Of a stretch of 64,000 bases of DNA, positions 17,303-25,985 are shown one piece after another. Where the stretch lies: the NCBI GenBank assembly GCA_934320895.1, contig CAKRFY010000012.1, forward strand, positions 1 through 64,000, read 5' to 3'. Origin of the DNA: an uncultured Lachnospiraceae bacterium (GTDB lineage: Bacteria > Bacillota > Clostridia > Lachnospirales > Lachnospiraceae). Positions within the stretch are counted from its first letter, which is position 1, and each line of letters begins with the position of its first letter. Under the pieces are notes generated by a model. That model was given only the letters and a program-made list of their open reading frames with translations. It ran no database searches and had not been told where the DNA came from. Made by a program: the position numbers and the translations under genes.

Positions 17303-17724
17303 TCCCCACTTTTTTGTCTATATCTGACCATAACATCTGGTTTAATCTTTAAATATTTCGTTTTAAGACAAATTTTCTTTGTCCTTTTCATAAAATATCC
17401 CACAACTGGAATATCAATCTTTGAAACAGCTTTAACCTCCACTTTTATATAAATTTTACCAATATCACATTTTACATTCGTAATGTTAAATACCCTGAGA
17501 TTTTTCGAAATATCCCTTTTGCTTATTTTTTTATCATCCTCTTTACTGCTTTCTCCCCCTTCTGCTAAGCATATTACACTGTACCTGATATTCTCCTGTA
17601 ATATCACTTTGTCATGTAAAAAAAATAACATATAGATCATTGCAAAAATAATTCCAAGTATCATTGGAACAATAAACGCCGCTTCTATGGTATAATTTGC
17701 TGAAACCCTGTATCTTTTATCCAT
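17299..17724 (-). CDS. TadE-like minor pilin
   Basis: A 141-residue protein with a short basic start and one hydrophobic helix (NYTIEAAFIVPMILGIIFAMIYMLFFLHD, about 10-37) that carries the prepilin-like A-x-x-T-I-E-A motif. This is the signature of TadE-type pseudopilins processed after the Ala/Gly before the helix. The C-terminal part is a small extracytoplasmic domain. It lies between a second prepilin peptidase and the FHA gene and overlaps the latter by 4 nt. The role as minor pilin or assembly factor is inferred from architecture and neighbours. Confidence 0.75.
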   Translation of the reverse strand: MDKRYRVSANYTIEAAFIVPMILGIIFAMIYMLFFLHDKVILQENIRYSVICLAEGGESSKEDDKKISKRDISKNLRVFNITNVKCDIGKIYIKVEVKAVSKIDIPVVGYFMKRTKKICLKTKYLKIKPDVMVRYRQKSGE

Positions 17725-17817
17725 ATCTTTCCAAATACCTTCTCTAATATTATCTGTATTTAAATCACCTTCTATTTCGTAAATGATCGTATTTTATTCA
17801 AAATCTAGTACAACACT

Positions 17818-18234
17818 TCATTGCAATAAACAGCATATATATGCAACAAATATAAATGGTATAAACGGCATCTCATATTTTTTCTTTTTCTTCTTAAAAA
17901 TAACAAGATACAATGCTGCAAAAAAGGCAAACATTATAGACATAAGAATAATAAAAACTCCTCTTTGAACTCCTATAAAACATATTATTATCATATAAAC
18001 CGCCGCATCACCTATTCCTATCGCACCATTGCTAAGAATTGATACTGCAAAAAACACTCCACCAATGCAAATTCCCACTATAAAATTTTCAATAGTAAGA
18101 CTTTTTTCAATATAAGCACAAACAGCAATAATTAACGAAAATATCAATAACACTCTTATATCAATCATCCTCTTTAAAATATCCATTACTGTACATACTC
18201 CAATACACAGACATAATGCTCCATGTAATAACAT
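17818..18234 (-). CDS. Second A24 prepilin peptidase
   Basis: A 138-residue, mostly hydrophobic protein with the two Asp motifs of family A24: MDILKRMID early, and GAIGIGDAAVY (GxGD) at about residues 70-80. The end, MPFIPFIFVAYI, matches the family's P-x-x-P-F tail. Length fits the short TadV/CpaA type without methylase domain. It cleaves the leader of type IVb prepilins at the membrane. The operon already has another A24 peptidase at its start (25479-25985), so one enzyme may serve the Flp pilin and the other the TadE-like proteins, next to which this gene sits. GAGGGTGA precedes the ATG. Confidence 0.82.
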   Translation of the reverse strand: MLLHGALCLCIGVCTVMDILKRMIDIRVLLIFSLIIAVCAYIEKSLTIENFIVGICIGGVFFAVSILSNGAIGIGDAAVYMIIICFIGVQRGVFIILMSIMFAFFAALYLVIFKKKKKKYEMPFIPFIFVAYICCLLQ

Positions 18235-18243
18235 ATACTTACT

Positions 18244-18945
18244 TCACCCTCTTTCTTTGCATTTATTACATTCAGGCATTCCATTTATCTCTGATTTTCT
18301 CACTGTTCTTACATTCCTTTTTATTCCATGACATTTCTTTATAAGATGATACCTGTCACCATAATTTGTTATGTAAACATAACTCTTCAAAGCATCACTT
18401 GATTTAACGCAAAATTCACATTGCTTATATTTCCCACCTGATGAATTTCTCTTTTTATCAATACTTTTAGCCAAGACTCTCTGCACACTTGGATTCAGGT
18501 ACGTACAATCTGAATAAACATGATAAACACTTCCTTTTTCAGTTATATATACCTTATCATCTGACTGCTGTGCCTCAGAGCACATACTCTTTCCCGCATA
18601 CTCACTTACAACTATTCTCTGATAAAACCTCTGCTTTGTAAGTGCACCAGCCAAAAATGGAATCTTAGTTTTATATTTCATAAAACATATTTTATACCCA
18701 TTATTTTCTGACCAACTAATAATATATCCACCTTTCAAAACAGAAGTCAGTGTATCAACTTTTGTACCATATACCGCATAATTTGATGCTGCATCTGCAA
18801 GTTGTATATGGTTCTGGTTTATTCCCAATAATACTTTAAACTCATAAAAAATTGAAAATAGTACAATAAAAAACACAGGTACACACAATGAGGCCTCAAC
18901 AGTAATAGATGCTCTTAAGTTTATTTTTTTGAGCTTATCTTCCAT
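18244..18945 (-). CDS. TadE-like protein with two Cys/His modules
   Basis: A 233-residue protein with a TadE-like N-terminus (LRASITVEASLCVPVFFIVLFSIFYE, about 10-36) and an extracytoplasmic tail. The tail has two copies of a module: VYITEKGSVYHVYSDCTYL with later CEFC, and VYITNYGDRYHLIKKCHGI with later CNKC. The pattern V-Y-x-T-x-x-G-x-x-Y-H-x-x-x-x-C then C-x-x-C is the short YHxxxC...CxxC module found in many secreted Firmicute proteins and probably binds a metal ion (one His, three Cys). It overlaps the end of the upstream TadG-like gene by 11 nt. I think it is a pseudopilin with a metal-stabilised head. Confidence 0.75.
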   Translation of the reverse strand: MEDKLKKINLRASITVEASLCVPVFFIVLFSIFYEFKVLLGINQNHIQLADAASNYAVYGTKVDTLTSVLKGGYIISWSENNGYKICFMKYKTKIPFLAGALTKQRFYQRIVVSEYAGKSMCSEAQQSDDKVYITEKGSVYHVYSDCTYLNPSVQRVLAKSIDKKRNSSGGKYKQCEFCVKSSDALKSYVYITNYGDRYHLIKKCHGIKRNVRTVRKSEINGMPECNKCKERG

Positions 18946-20674
18946 ATCCGTAGCTTGTAATCAAACTCCTTTCAAATTTTTTGTATTTTAAATTTTTTCC
19001 ATATGAATTCCACAAATACGAAAATATAAATTTCATTTCATATGTAACTTCAAAATCCGCAGACACGACACAATCATAAATACTAAAGCTCTCATTAAAC
19101 CTTTTTCTAAGATCAAACTGAATAAGATCAAACATTCTTGTTTTAATTTTTTCTGCTGGAACAAATGTGGCAAAGCAAAATAAATATTCCTTATAATCGA
19201 TATATCCTGATACAATTTTTCCATCACTTTTTTTATACTGTTTTGCTTTCTCCTGAAAAAAGCTTCCTGTAACCAGACAGATCTCTTCATATTTAATTTT
19301 TATATCTGTTATCTTTTTTACAAATGGAATCTGTCTGCCATCAAGAAGTGCAGCTGTATCAATACATGATTCTTCAAATGCTAATATTGCAAGTATTACA
19401 TACTGAACCCCCTTTATAACAGGTTCAATTCCTGTAATACCAGCTATTGCAGTGGCCGTTGCAAGAGCTTTGGCATTTATTACCTTATCACTTGATATTG
19501 CAACAAAATTCATTACCATTCTTGCCGCAATAATCCTGCTTACAACACCTGCCAGATTGTCTTTTTCCTTTTCATTTCCACAAATAACATATTCCATTCC
19601 ATAGTCTACAGCCTTGGCGTCATTTTTAACATACGATGAAAATACTTTATTGGCATAAATGATACTCTCAAGTTTTTCCTTTCCATCAATCTTTCCAAGC
19701 ATATTCTCTGTTGACTCATTATTATTAGCATTTAATAATATACTTTTCAAAAAACTTCCAGCACTTTCATATTCTCCTGCCGATTTATCATTTAGATCAT
19801 CCGCACTATCAGCACCTATCTCCCTACTTTCTGTCTGTTTATCTTCTACTTCTTCATCTACGGATACAGCTTTTTCTATCTTTTCTTCTGAAAGCTGTTT
19901 AGAGTCGCAAACAAGTGAAAGATATCCATCCTCGATAATCTCTTTAAATACTTCTAGCGGATTTCCTATATCTTCTTCATCATCCTCCTCCGTATCTAAA
20001 TCTTCATTTTTATTATTATCTGCATTCTTATTTTTGTCGGCAGCTTTACCTGTATCTTCATCCTTATCTTTTTTCACTACAGTTTCATTTTTATCTTTGC
20101 CATCTTTTGCATCCTCAGTCTTGTACTTTTCTTTATATTTTCCTGTTTCATAGCTGTCACCATCATCAAGTTTGTCACATAGATTACCTTTATCAAAAAC
20201 ACTGTTTTTTGAATATTTATTTTTAAGTTTATCCGCCGAATCCCCTATCGCTTCACTTACAAGATATTGCCTTATCTGCCTGTATAAATTATCACCATCA
20301 GCTAATCCTTCAAAATTTTTATCATAAACCTCAAGATTTCTTATCTTATAAATATCAGTATAAGACAATTTTGAATTTTCCGGTTTCACAGACAGATTAT
20401 TTACTAAAATCTCCTTAAAATCATCACTCATTTCAAACGATGATATTCCATTATACCCTCCATATCCAAATAAACCATATTCCTCAAAAAGTTCCTTGTT
20501 GTAATCACCAAATAATACTTTTTCTGCAGATGCTGATGCATTCTTTACATAACCTCTTGATGATATAATTCGTGTATTTTCGAATAATGCAAGAACCAGT
20601 CCAAATATAATAATAAATATAAATGTCATAAATACAGTTATACTGCCTTTTATCTCTCTCTTGTCAATCATCAT
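18935..20674 (-). CDS. TadG-like (DUF5702) pilus-locus protein
   Basis: A 579-residue single-pass membrane protein with an N-terminal prepilin-like helix (KGSITVFMTFIFIIIFGLVLALFENTRI) and a large extracytoplasmic region, as in the DUF5702 proteins that replace TadG in Clostridia Tad clusters. Residues about 150-330 form a low-complexity Lys/Asp/Glu linker. The second half carries a weakly hydrophobic, Ala/Ile-rich part (MNFVAISSDKVINAKALATATAIAGITGIEPV) and a compact C-terminal domain. The start is uncertain: ATG 20674 overlaps the pilin stop, and the longer frame to 20695 has no better ribosome site. It overlaps the next gene by 11 nt. It likely anchors or regulates the pilus, by position. 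Confidence 0.7.
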   Translation of the reverse strand: MMIDKREIKGSITVFMTFIFIIIFGLVLALFENTRIISSRGYVKNASASAEKVLFGDYNKELFEEYGLFGYGGYNGISSFEMSDDFKEILVNNLSVKPENSKLSYTDIYKIRNLEVYDKNFEGLADGDNLYRQIRQYLVSEAIGDSADKLKNKYSKNSVFDKGNLCDKLDDGDSYETGKYKEKYKTEDAKDGKDKNETVVKKDKDEDTGKAADKNKNADNNKNEDLDTEEDDEEDIGNPLEVFKEIIEDGYLSLVCDSKQLSEEKIEKAVSVDEEVEDKQTESREIGADSADDLNDKSAGEYESAGSFLKSILLNANNNESTENMLGKIDGKEKLESIIYANKVFSSYVKNDAKAVDYGMEYVICGNEKEKDNLAGVVSRIIAARMVMNFVAISSDKVINAKALATATAIAGITGIEPVIKGVQYVILAILAFEESCIDTAALLDGRQIPFVKKITDIKIKYEEICLVTGSFFQEKAKQYKKSDGKIVSGYIDYKEYLFCFATFVPAEKIKTRMFDLIQFDLRKRFNESFSIYDCVVSADFEVTYEMKFIFSYLWNSYGKNLKYKKFERSLITSYGYGR

Positions 20675-20870
20675 CACCAAGCTCAATCTTTTCATTTATG
20701 GTTCCCGAATCCTCATTTATATTTGAAAATGCGCTGCTTACAATTGCTGTTATCTGTTTTCTAAATATAACTATCAACATTATCAGCACCACAAGAATAA
20801 GAATAATCTCTACAACTCCTATTCCATCTTCCTCACATATTAAATCTCTTATATCCTCTCTCTTTATCAT
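20664..20870 (-). CDS. Flp-type pilin (Flp1-like)
   Basis: A 68-residue prepilin. The short basic/acidic leader ends in CEEDGIGVVEIILILVVLIMLIVIF, with cleavage expected after Gly and Glu at mature position 5, the hallmark of type IVb Flp pilins. The C-terminal part is a short hydrophilic tail. It is likely the major structural subunit assembled by TadA/B/C. The start at 20870 has AAAGGAG upstream. The stop overlaps the start of the TadG-like gene. It lies directly downstream of tadC. Only one Flp gene is present. Confidence 0.82.
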   Translation of the reverse strand: MIKREDIRDLICEEDGIGVVEIILILVVLIMLIVIFRKQITAIVSSAFSNINEDSGTINEKIELGDDD

Positions 20871-20971
20871 AACTTTCTCCTTTCTAAGGCATACTGGCAT
20901 AGCAATAATCTTCTGCTCACAAAATCGTGACCATCTATCATTTTTATAATGCAAATACATAAAAATCATTT

Positions 20972-22435
20972 TTACATGCCCGTAAATGCCGCATACAATA
21001 TAATTGCAAAAATAATAACCATCATTATCATCATTGGCATAAGAAGCCTTGTACTTGCTTCCTCACCAAGTATTTTAGCATTTTCTTTTCTTTCACTGAA
21101 AATATCTGCAGATTCATATTCAAGAATCTTTATCAGGTCAGCGGTTCCCTTTTTTAGATTCTGAACAAGCAGCGTACAAAATTTCATATAAGGCAAAAGT
21201 CCTATCCTTCTGCCAAACATTTCATACGCCTTTTCCTCACTAAGTCCATTTTCCATCTGATTCTTAGTTAAAAGCATTTCTTCAACAAGATAATCATTCT
21301 TAACCTGTTTATTGTTTTGTGTCTCTGCGATACGAACCCAGGCACTTTTTACTGGCAGCCCTGCATTTATCAGCAATATAAACTTTTCTATCATTTCAGG
21401 ATATGCAAGCTTCAGCTGTTTTTCTCTGTCCGATAACTTATTCTTTGATATACTTTCAGCTACAAATGGTACAATAATAAACATTAAAAACATAATTCCT
21501 ACTGTCTGCCACAATTTATCATACTTATTGACACTATATTTTACAGACAATCCGTTTACCTTATCTGGAAGTCTTAGGTATTTAAAACTTTTTGTCTCTT
21601 CCACAGACTTTTCAAGTTCTTTTCTCCATTTTTCCCATATACTTTCCTCTTTTGTCTTTTTAACTGGTATAACGGTAATATTAAACTTTAATTTTTCTTT
21701 ATACTGATCATATTTCAATACAGCAGTAAGCTCCACCTTCTCAGGTATAGTAATCTTTCTACCATCAATCTTCCCGTCAGTCGCAACAATATTTTCATTA
21801 CTTGAAAGCCATGAAATATTAATCATACTTCCTTTTACTTTCCTTGCAAGATGAAGATCCGCCTTAATACAATCAGCAGATTTATTTCTACCAAGATATG
21901 TGCTATAAATATATTTTTTCACTTTTTCAGCCTGAGCAACTGTCTCTTCTCCATTGTATTTTCTTTCAGGTATTACAATTGATGTGTCCTTTTTTAAACC
22001 ATTTATATCCGTCTGTACATCTATTTGCTTTTGTACTCCACCTATTCCATTTTTTTCAATATAATATCCGGAAATAATGTCCTGATTATGCTGACATGAA
22101 AGAATTGTTATCAAAACAATAAGATGAAATGCAAGATATGTATATAAAAACAAAGAAATATGTTTCAAAAAATAATCTTTTATTATATCATCATCACTTT
22201 TTCCAACATACAATTTCCTATATCTTTCTGCCGTTTCCTCCTTTAATTGAAGCCTGAACCTGCTTTGTAAAATACAATATATCCTGTTTGCCGCCGGCAT
22301 AACAAAATTGTACTCACATTCCTTGCTAAACTTAACTTCTTTTTTCTTTCTGTAATTTATCCATTCATATATCAAAAAGGCTATATAAACAAATAATAGG
22401 CCTAAACAAACAGCAAATAATCCGAAATCAAACAA
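20972..22435 (-). CDS. TadC-like pilus platform protein with extracytoplasmic Ig-like insert
   Basis: A 487-residue inner-membrane platform protein. The C-terminal T2SF-type part (about 330-487: REKQLKLAYPEMIEKFILLINAGLPVKSAW and LLVQNLKKGTADL, with a final pair of helices) is TadC-like. The N-terminal part is unusual: helices at about 5-25 and 95-115 are followed by an external segment of about 200 residues that contains ISWLSSNENIVATDGKI and ends LKFNITVIPV. This is the pattern of a bacterial immunoglobulin-like (atrophied Big) domain. The start is TTG with GGGAGGTG upstream. It sits between tadB and the pilin. The usual TadC has no such insert. Confidence 0.78.
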   Translation of the reverse strand: MFDFGLFAVCLGLLFVYIAFLIYEWINYRKKKEVKFSKECEYNFVMPAANRIYCILQSRFRLQLKEETAERYRKLYVGKSDDDIIKDYFLKHISLFLYTYLAFHLIVLITILSCQHNQDIISGYYIEKNGIGGVQKQIDVQTDINGLKKDTSIVIPERKYNGEETVAQAEKVKKYIYSTYLGRNKSADCIKADLHLARKVKGSMINISWLSSNENIVATDGKIDGRKITIPEKVELTAVLKYDQYKEKLKFNITVIPVKKTKEESIWEKWRKELEKSVEETKSFKYLRLPDKVNGLSVKYSVNKYDKLWQTVGIMFLMFIIVPFVAESISKNKLSDREKQLKLAYPEMIEKFILLINAGLPVKSAWVRIAETQNNKQVKNDYLVEEMLLTKNQMENGLSEEKAYEMFGRRIGLLPYMKFCTLLVQNLKKGTADLIKILEYESADIFSERKENAKILGEEASTRLLMPMMIMMVIIFAIILYAAFTGM

Positions 22436-22532
22436 ACTCTATAACACCTCCCTAATATATTTTTATTTCTGCTGCCTTTCTTATTCTCAATACATTTTCA
22501 TGTTTTCTTACTATATATCTTTTTACCACATC

Positions 22533-23324
22533 TTATACTTTTATATCTGATATTTTTTCGCTCAACATACAACCAAATATATACATTGCAAATAACCCCG
22601 TCATAAAAACATGTCCACCCATTGTGTAAAGACAGTCAAGAAATCCCGGTGATGTAAGCCAGAAATAAACAATTATCAAAAGTGGCACTATGTTCATTAT
22701 CCTACTCTCCATCTTTTTTGCTGCTATCATGGTTTTTATTTCTCTTTTTACTTCTATTTTTCCACTTATTTTTTCCGCAGTAGACTTTACTATCTCAACC
22801 ATATTTCCGCCTGTTCTTCTTGCGATTTCAAATATGTCTGCAAAACAGTTTATATCCTCAATGTCACAACTTATTGCAAAATCAGATATAGCCTTTTCTA
22901 TAGACCTGCTGTTTTCAATCGCAGCAATCATCTTTTCTGTCTCTGGCAATATAACAGATTTATCACCATATAGCATTTCAAGATCTTTTTTAGATTCTTT
23001 TATTGAATTTTCAATAGAATATCCTGCCGAAAGTGCCGCTGACATACTTAACATCAATTCCTTAAATTCAAGATTTAACTTCCATTTCCATAGTTCATCC
23101 TGCTTCTTTATTTCCTTTTTTACATTTAGTTTTCCATAAACCGCTGATATAAAAAAACAGATTATAAATGACTTATAAAATAACAATGTAATCAAAAACA
23201 TCTTTCCAAATCCACAAAAAAAGTATTTTATTGACCTATTATTATTTAAATTGTCAAATGCTAATAATCTATGCCTGCCCTCTGAAGTTTTTCTGTATGA
23301 ATAAGCTTTTTCTCTGTTTTGCAT
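22533..23324 (-). CDS. TadB-like pilus platform protein
   Basis: A 263-residue inner-membrane protein with one helix near the start (about 45-62), a cytoplasmic T2SF domain (WKWKLNLEFKELMLSMSAALSAGYSIENSIKES, then IFEIARRTGGNMVEIVKSTAEKI) and two C-terminal helices (about 205-222 and 232-252). With TadC it forms the platform on which TadA drives pilin assembly. Its start overlaps the tadA end by 64 nt; AGGAAAA precedes the ATG. The following tadC start has its own strong ribosome site. Confidence 0.85.
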   Translation of the reverse strand: MQNREKAYSYRKTSEGRHRLLAFDNLNNNRSIKYFFCGFGKMFLITLLFYKSFIICFFISAVYGKLNVKKEIKKQDELWKWKLNLEFKELMLSMSAALSAGYSIENSIKESKKDLEMLYGDKSVILPETEKMIAAIENSRSIEKAISDFAISCDIEDINCFADIFEIARRTGGNMVEIVKSTAEKISGKIEVKREIKTMIAAKKMESRIMNIVPLLIIVYFWLTSPGFLDCLYTMGGHVFMTGLFAMYIFGCMLSEKISDIKV

Positions 23325-24505
23325 AATTTTCCTATCACCTTCCCATCAGAATCTTCCCCCTTCTCAATAAATTCAAATAAAGTTTCAAGTTTTATCATTT
23401 CTCCATCCATCCCAACAACCTCAGCAATCTCAAGCACCTTTCTTGTTTTGTCACGAAGCCTTCCAAGATGAATAACTATATCAATAGCCGCTGCTATCTG
23501 ATTTCTTATAGCAAGAACTGGTATATCCATTCCTGATAAAACAAGTGTTTCAAGTCTTGAAAGCATATCTTTAGAACTATTTGCATGACCTGTACAAAAA
23601 CTGCCGTCATGTCCTGTATTCATAACACTTAACATCTCACATGCTGCTGCATCTCTGACCTCTCCAAGGATAATCCGATCTGGTCGCATTCTCAACGAAG
23701 ATTTTAATAAGTCCCTTATCGTTACCGCATTCTTTCCCTCAACATTCGCATTTCTGACTTCAAGCCTTACAATATTTGGTATATTTTTTATCTGAAGTTC
23801 AGCTGCATCCTCAATTGTGATTATCCTCTCATCCTCTGGAATATAATTTGACAGTGCATTTAAAAATGTAGTTTTTCCACTTCCCGTTCCACCACTTATA
23901 AAAATGTTATATCCTGCTTTTACAAGCCTTTCCAAAAATTCTGCCGCCTCCTCTGACAAAGAACCTATCCCTATAAGTTTTTCCATTGTCATCGGTTTTT
24001 CTGGAAATTTTCTTATTGTAACAGCGGGTCCATCAAGACTTACTGGAGGCAAAACAACATTTACTCTTGATCCATCTGTAAGTCTGAAATCAACAATAGG
24101 ACTTGTTTCATTTACAACCCTGTTTACTTTAGAAACTATCTGTTGTATAACATCCTCAAGTTTGTGCACATTTATAAACTTTTCCGGATATCTCATAATT
24201 TTTCCACTTTTCTCAACAAAAATACAATCCGGTCCGTTTACCATAATTTCTGTAATATCTGGATCATCTATAAGTTCCTGAAGCACATCCATTCCACGCA
24301 TTGAATTATAAATCCCTTTTACAATACTTTCCTTATCAGATTGTGCTATATAAACTTCTCTGCTTTTTTCAAAGACTTTTTCCTCAATTGCCCCATAAAG
24401 CTCATCATCACTGTATTCCTTACCCGCAACAGTCTTTTCAACAAGCTCACAGTAAATCTGATCCTTTATCCCACTTATTTCTTTCATATTTGTCTGTATC
24501 AGCAT
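23261..24505 (-). CDS. tadA: TadA/CpaF secretion ATPase
   Basis: A 414-residue hexameric ATPase of the GspE/VirB11 superfamily that powers Flp pilus assembly from the cytoplasmic face. It has the CpaF N-terminal part (MNGPDCIFVEKSGKIMRYP), then VDFRLTDGSRVNVVLPPVSLDGPAVTIRKF, Walker A ISGGTGSGKTTFLNAL (about residue 205), the Asp box ITIEDAAELQI, Walker B RPDRIILGEVRDAAACEML, and His box FCTGHANSSKD. All catalytic parts are intact. Its ATG overlaps the upstream tadZ-like stop. This is the best evidence that the 16.3-26 kb operon is a Tad system. Confidence 0.95.
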   Translation of the reverse strand: MLIQTNMKEISGIKDQIYCELVEKTVAGKEYSDDELYGAIEEKVFEKSREVYIAQSDKESIVKGIYNSMRGMDVLQELIDDPDITEIMVNGPDCIFVEKSGKIMRYPEKFINVHKLEDVIQQIVSKVNRVVNETSPIVDFRLTDGSRVNVVLPPVSLDGPAVTIRKFPEKPMTMEKLIGIGSLSEEAAEFLERLVKAGYNIFISGGTGSGKTTFLNALSNYIPEDERIITIEDAAELQIKNIPNIVRLEVRNANVEGKNAVTIRDLLKSSLRMRPDRIILGEVRDAAACEMLSVMNTGHDGSFCTGHANSSKDMLSRLETLVLSGMDIPVLAIRNQIAAAIDIVIHLGRLRDKTRKVLEIAEVVGMDGEMIKLETLFEFIEKGEDSDGKVIGKLCKTEKKLIHTEKLQRAGIDY

Positions 24506-25467
24506 ACATTAGTCTCTGTTCCAAAAAATATAATATTATCAAGCTTTCCAGATAGTCCATCACGCTTTAACATGTTTTCAAATGCATTATATCTTTCACG
24601 TTCTATCCCATCCTGTGCTGCCTTAAAATATAGTCTGTCACACCTTTGCATTAATTCCATAAAAGCTTCACTGAGATATCCTACTATAAAAATAACTACA
24701 TCATAATCCATCTGCTCTGATACAACATTGATAAATTCACTTATTCCATTCTTATCAAGTGATTCAAGATCCCTGTAGTCCTCAACCGGGTAAATACAAT
24801 CAACTCCACTCTTTTGACAAATTATTGACTGAAGTTTTAATGCAAGTTTATTTCCTCTTTTATTCAGATAATAGATAACCTCTGACATTCCCCTGACATA
24901 TGATAATTCCTTATATGAAACATTACTTCTCTTCTTAGTCTCATTCTCAGGCCATGATGCCCCGTCAAGCCCATTTAACTGCTCGAGACAAACAAGAAGT
25001 GTTTTCTTTATCTTCCCTGTTTTTACTGCAAGTTCAACTCCATACTCAAGTATGATATTTCCTCCACTTGCAGAATAAACACCTATCAGTTCAGTATTGT
25101 TTTTTATAACAGAGGTATTATTTATACTTATATTCTCATCATCGGCTATGTCCGCAAGTACTTCTTTTATAATCTCTTCAACTGACTGATATTTGAATAT
25201 AACGGGATATTTTTCATTTTCCATCACATAATTTCCCTCAGACAAAACTATTATCTTTCCTACATTTTTTTCATTCCCCACATCATCCACACACCCCCTG
25301 TCGGTAAGCAGAACATCAATCCTTGTCTTTTTTGTAAATTCTGAGATTTTTTCACGAATCGTAAATATTCTGAAATCTACACAGTTATTTTTATTATGAC
25401 AAAAATATTCGGCAAATCTTTCTGCATACGATGTTTTCTCATATAAACCAATAACAACTTTCTCCAC
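24499..25467 (-). CDS. TadZ/CpaE-like protein without Walker A lysine
   Basis: A 322-residue protein in the position of TadZ, the MinD-like factor that places the pilus at the pole. An N-terminal receiver-like half is followed by a ParA/MinD-like half starting at LIGVYSASGGNIILEYGVELAVK. In active homologues this is a deviant Walker A (G-x-x-G-G-x-G-K-T/S); here the Lys and Ser/Thr are replaced by Ile and Leu. Later elements (LLVCLEQLNGLDG, DYDVVIFIVGYLSE, FFGTETN) keep the fold. It probably does not hydrolyse ATP. The GTG at 25467 is chosen since GAGGAGG is 6 nt upstream; the stop overlaps tadA. Confidence 0.7.
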   Translation of the reverse strand: MEKVVIGLYEKTSYAERFAEYFCHNKNNCVDFRIFTIREKISEFTKKTRIDVLLTDRGCVDDVGNEKNVGKIIVLSEGNYVMENEKYPVIFKYQSVEEIIKEVLADIADDENISINNTSVIKNNTELIGVYSASGGNIILEYGVELAVKTGKIKKTLLVCLEQLNGLDGASWPENETKKRSNVSYKELSYVRGMSEVIYYLNKRGNKLALKLQSIICQKSGVDCIYPVEDYRDLESLDKNGISEFINVVSEQMDYDVVIFIVGYLSEAFMELMQRCDRLYFKAAQDGIERERYNAFENMLKRDGLSGKLDNIIFFGTETNVC

Positions 25468-25478
25468 TATTTTCCTCC

Positions 25479-25985
25479 TCACATTTTATACATTAATAAA
25501 ATCAAAAAATAAGAAATCACTGCAAATGGAGCGATGCGAATAGTCGCTGCTCTTTCTGCCTCCTCAGCAATAAAATATTTTGTTCCTCCATTTGCACCAT
25601 AAAACAGATAATTTTTTAATTCCATAAATCTGCCAAGCAAATCTGGATTTTTCAAAACACGGTAAAGTGCTATTGCTCCGGCAAGCACAATAGTTAATGC
25701 AGCTGCTCTCAAGCCAAAGAGAATGTTATAAAAGCCTGTAATCATACAAAATAGCTTAATGTCACCTGCTCCAATTCCACGTAATTTAAAAACAGGTAAA
25801 AATAAAAGACACACTATAGACATATCACTTATTCCACGAAGTGCATATGTAAAGCCTCCAAGATAAACTCTATAAGCAAGCGATATAAGTATTGCTGGAA
25901 GCACGATATAATTACTTATCTTACTTCTTCTAAGATCATCAATTCCAGCTAATAAAAGCATGCTGCACACAAATACCTCTCTCAT
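25479..25985 (-). CDS. TadV/CpaA prepilin peptidase (A24)
   Basis: A 168-residue polytopic membrane aspartyl peptidase that removes prepilin leaders. Both catalytic motifs are present: AGIDDLRRSKISN near residue 17, and RGIGAGDIKLF (GxGDxK) near residue 75. It is the first gene of the Tad operon. The start at 25985 is chosen because GGGAGGAGGTG lies just before it; a GTG four codons earlier would be too close to that site. Compared with the second A24 gene at 17818 it keeps the canonical GAGDIK, so this is probably the pilin-processing enzyme. Confidence 0.88.
   Translation of the reverse strand: MREVFVCSMLLLAGIDDLRRSKISNYIVLPAILISLAYRVYLGGFTYALRGISDMSIVCLLFLPVFKLRGIGAGDIKLFCMITGFYNILFGLRAAALTIVLAGAIALYRVLKNPDLLGRFMELKNYLFYGANGGTKYFIAEEAERAATIRIAPFAVISYFLILLMYKM

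Noticed and set aside
19659..20153. Plus-strand Ser/Phe-rich frame of 164 codons
   Set aside because: Antisense of the low-complexity Lys/Asp linker of the TadG-like gene; composition follows directly from that.
17818..25985. Type II secretion or competence system
   Set aside because: The ATPase is CpaF/TadA type, the pilin is Flp type, and two separate TadB and TadC platform proteins are present, all specific to Tad.
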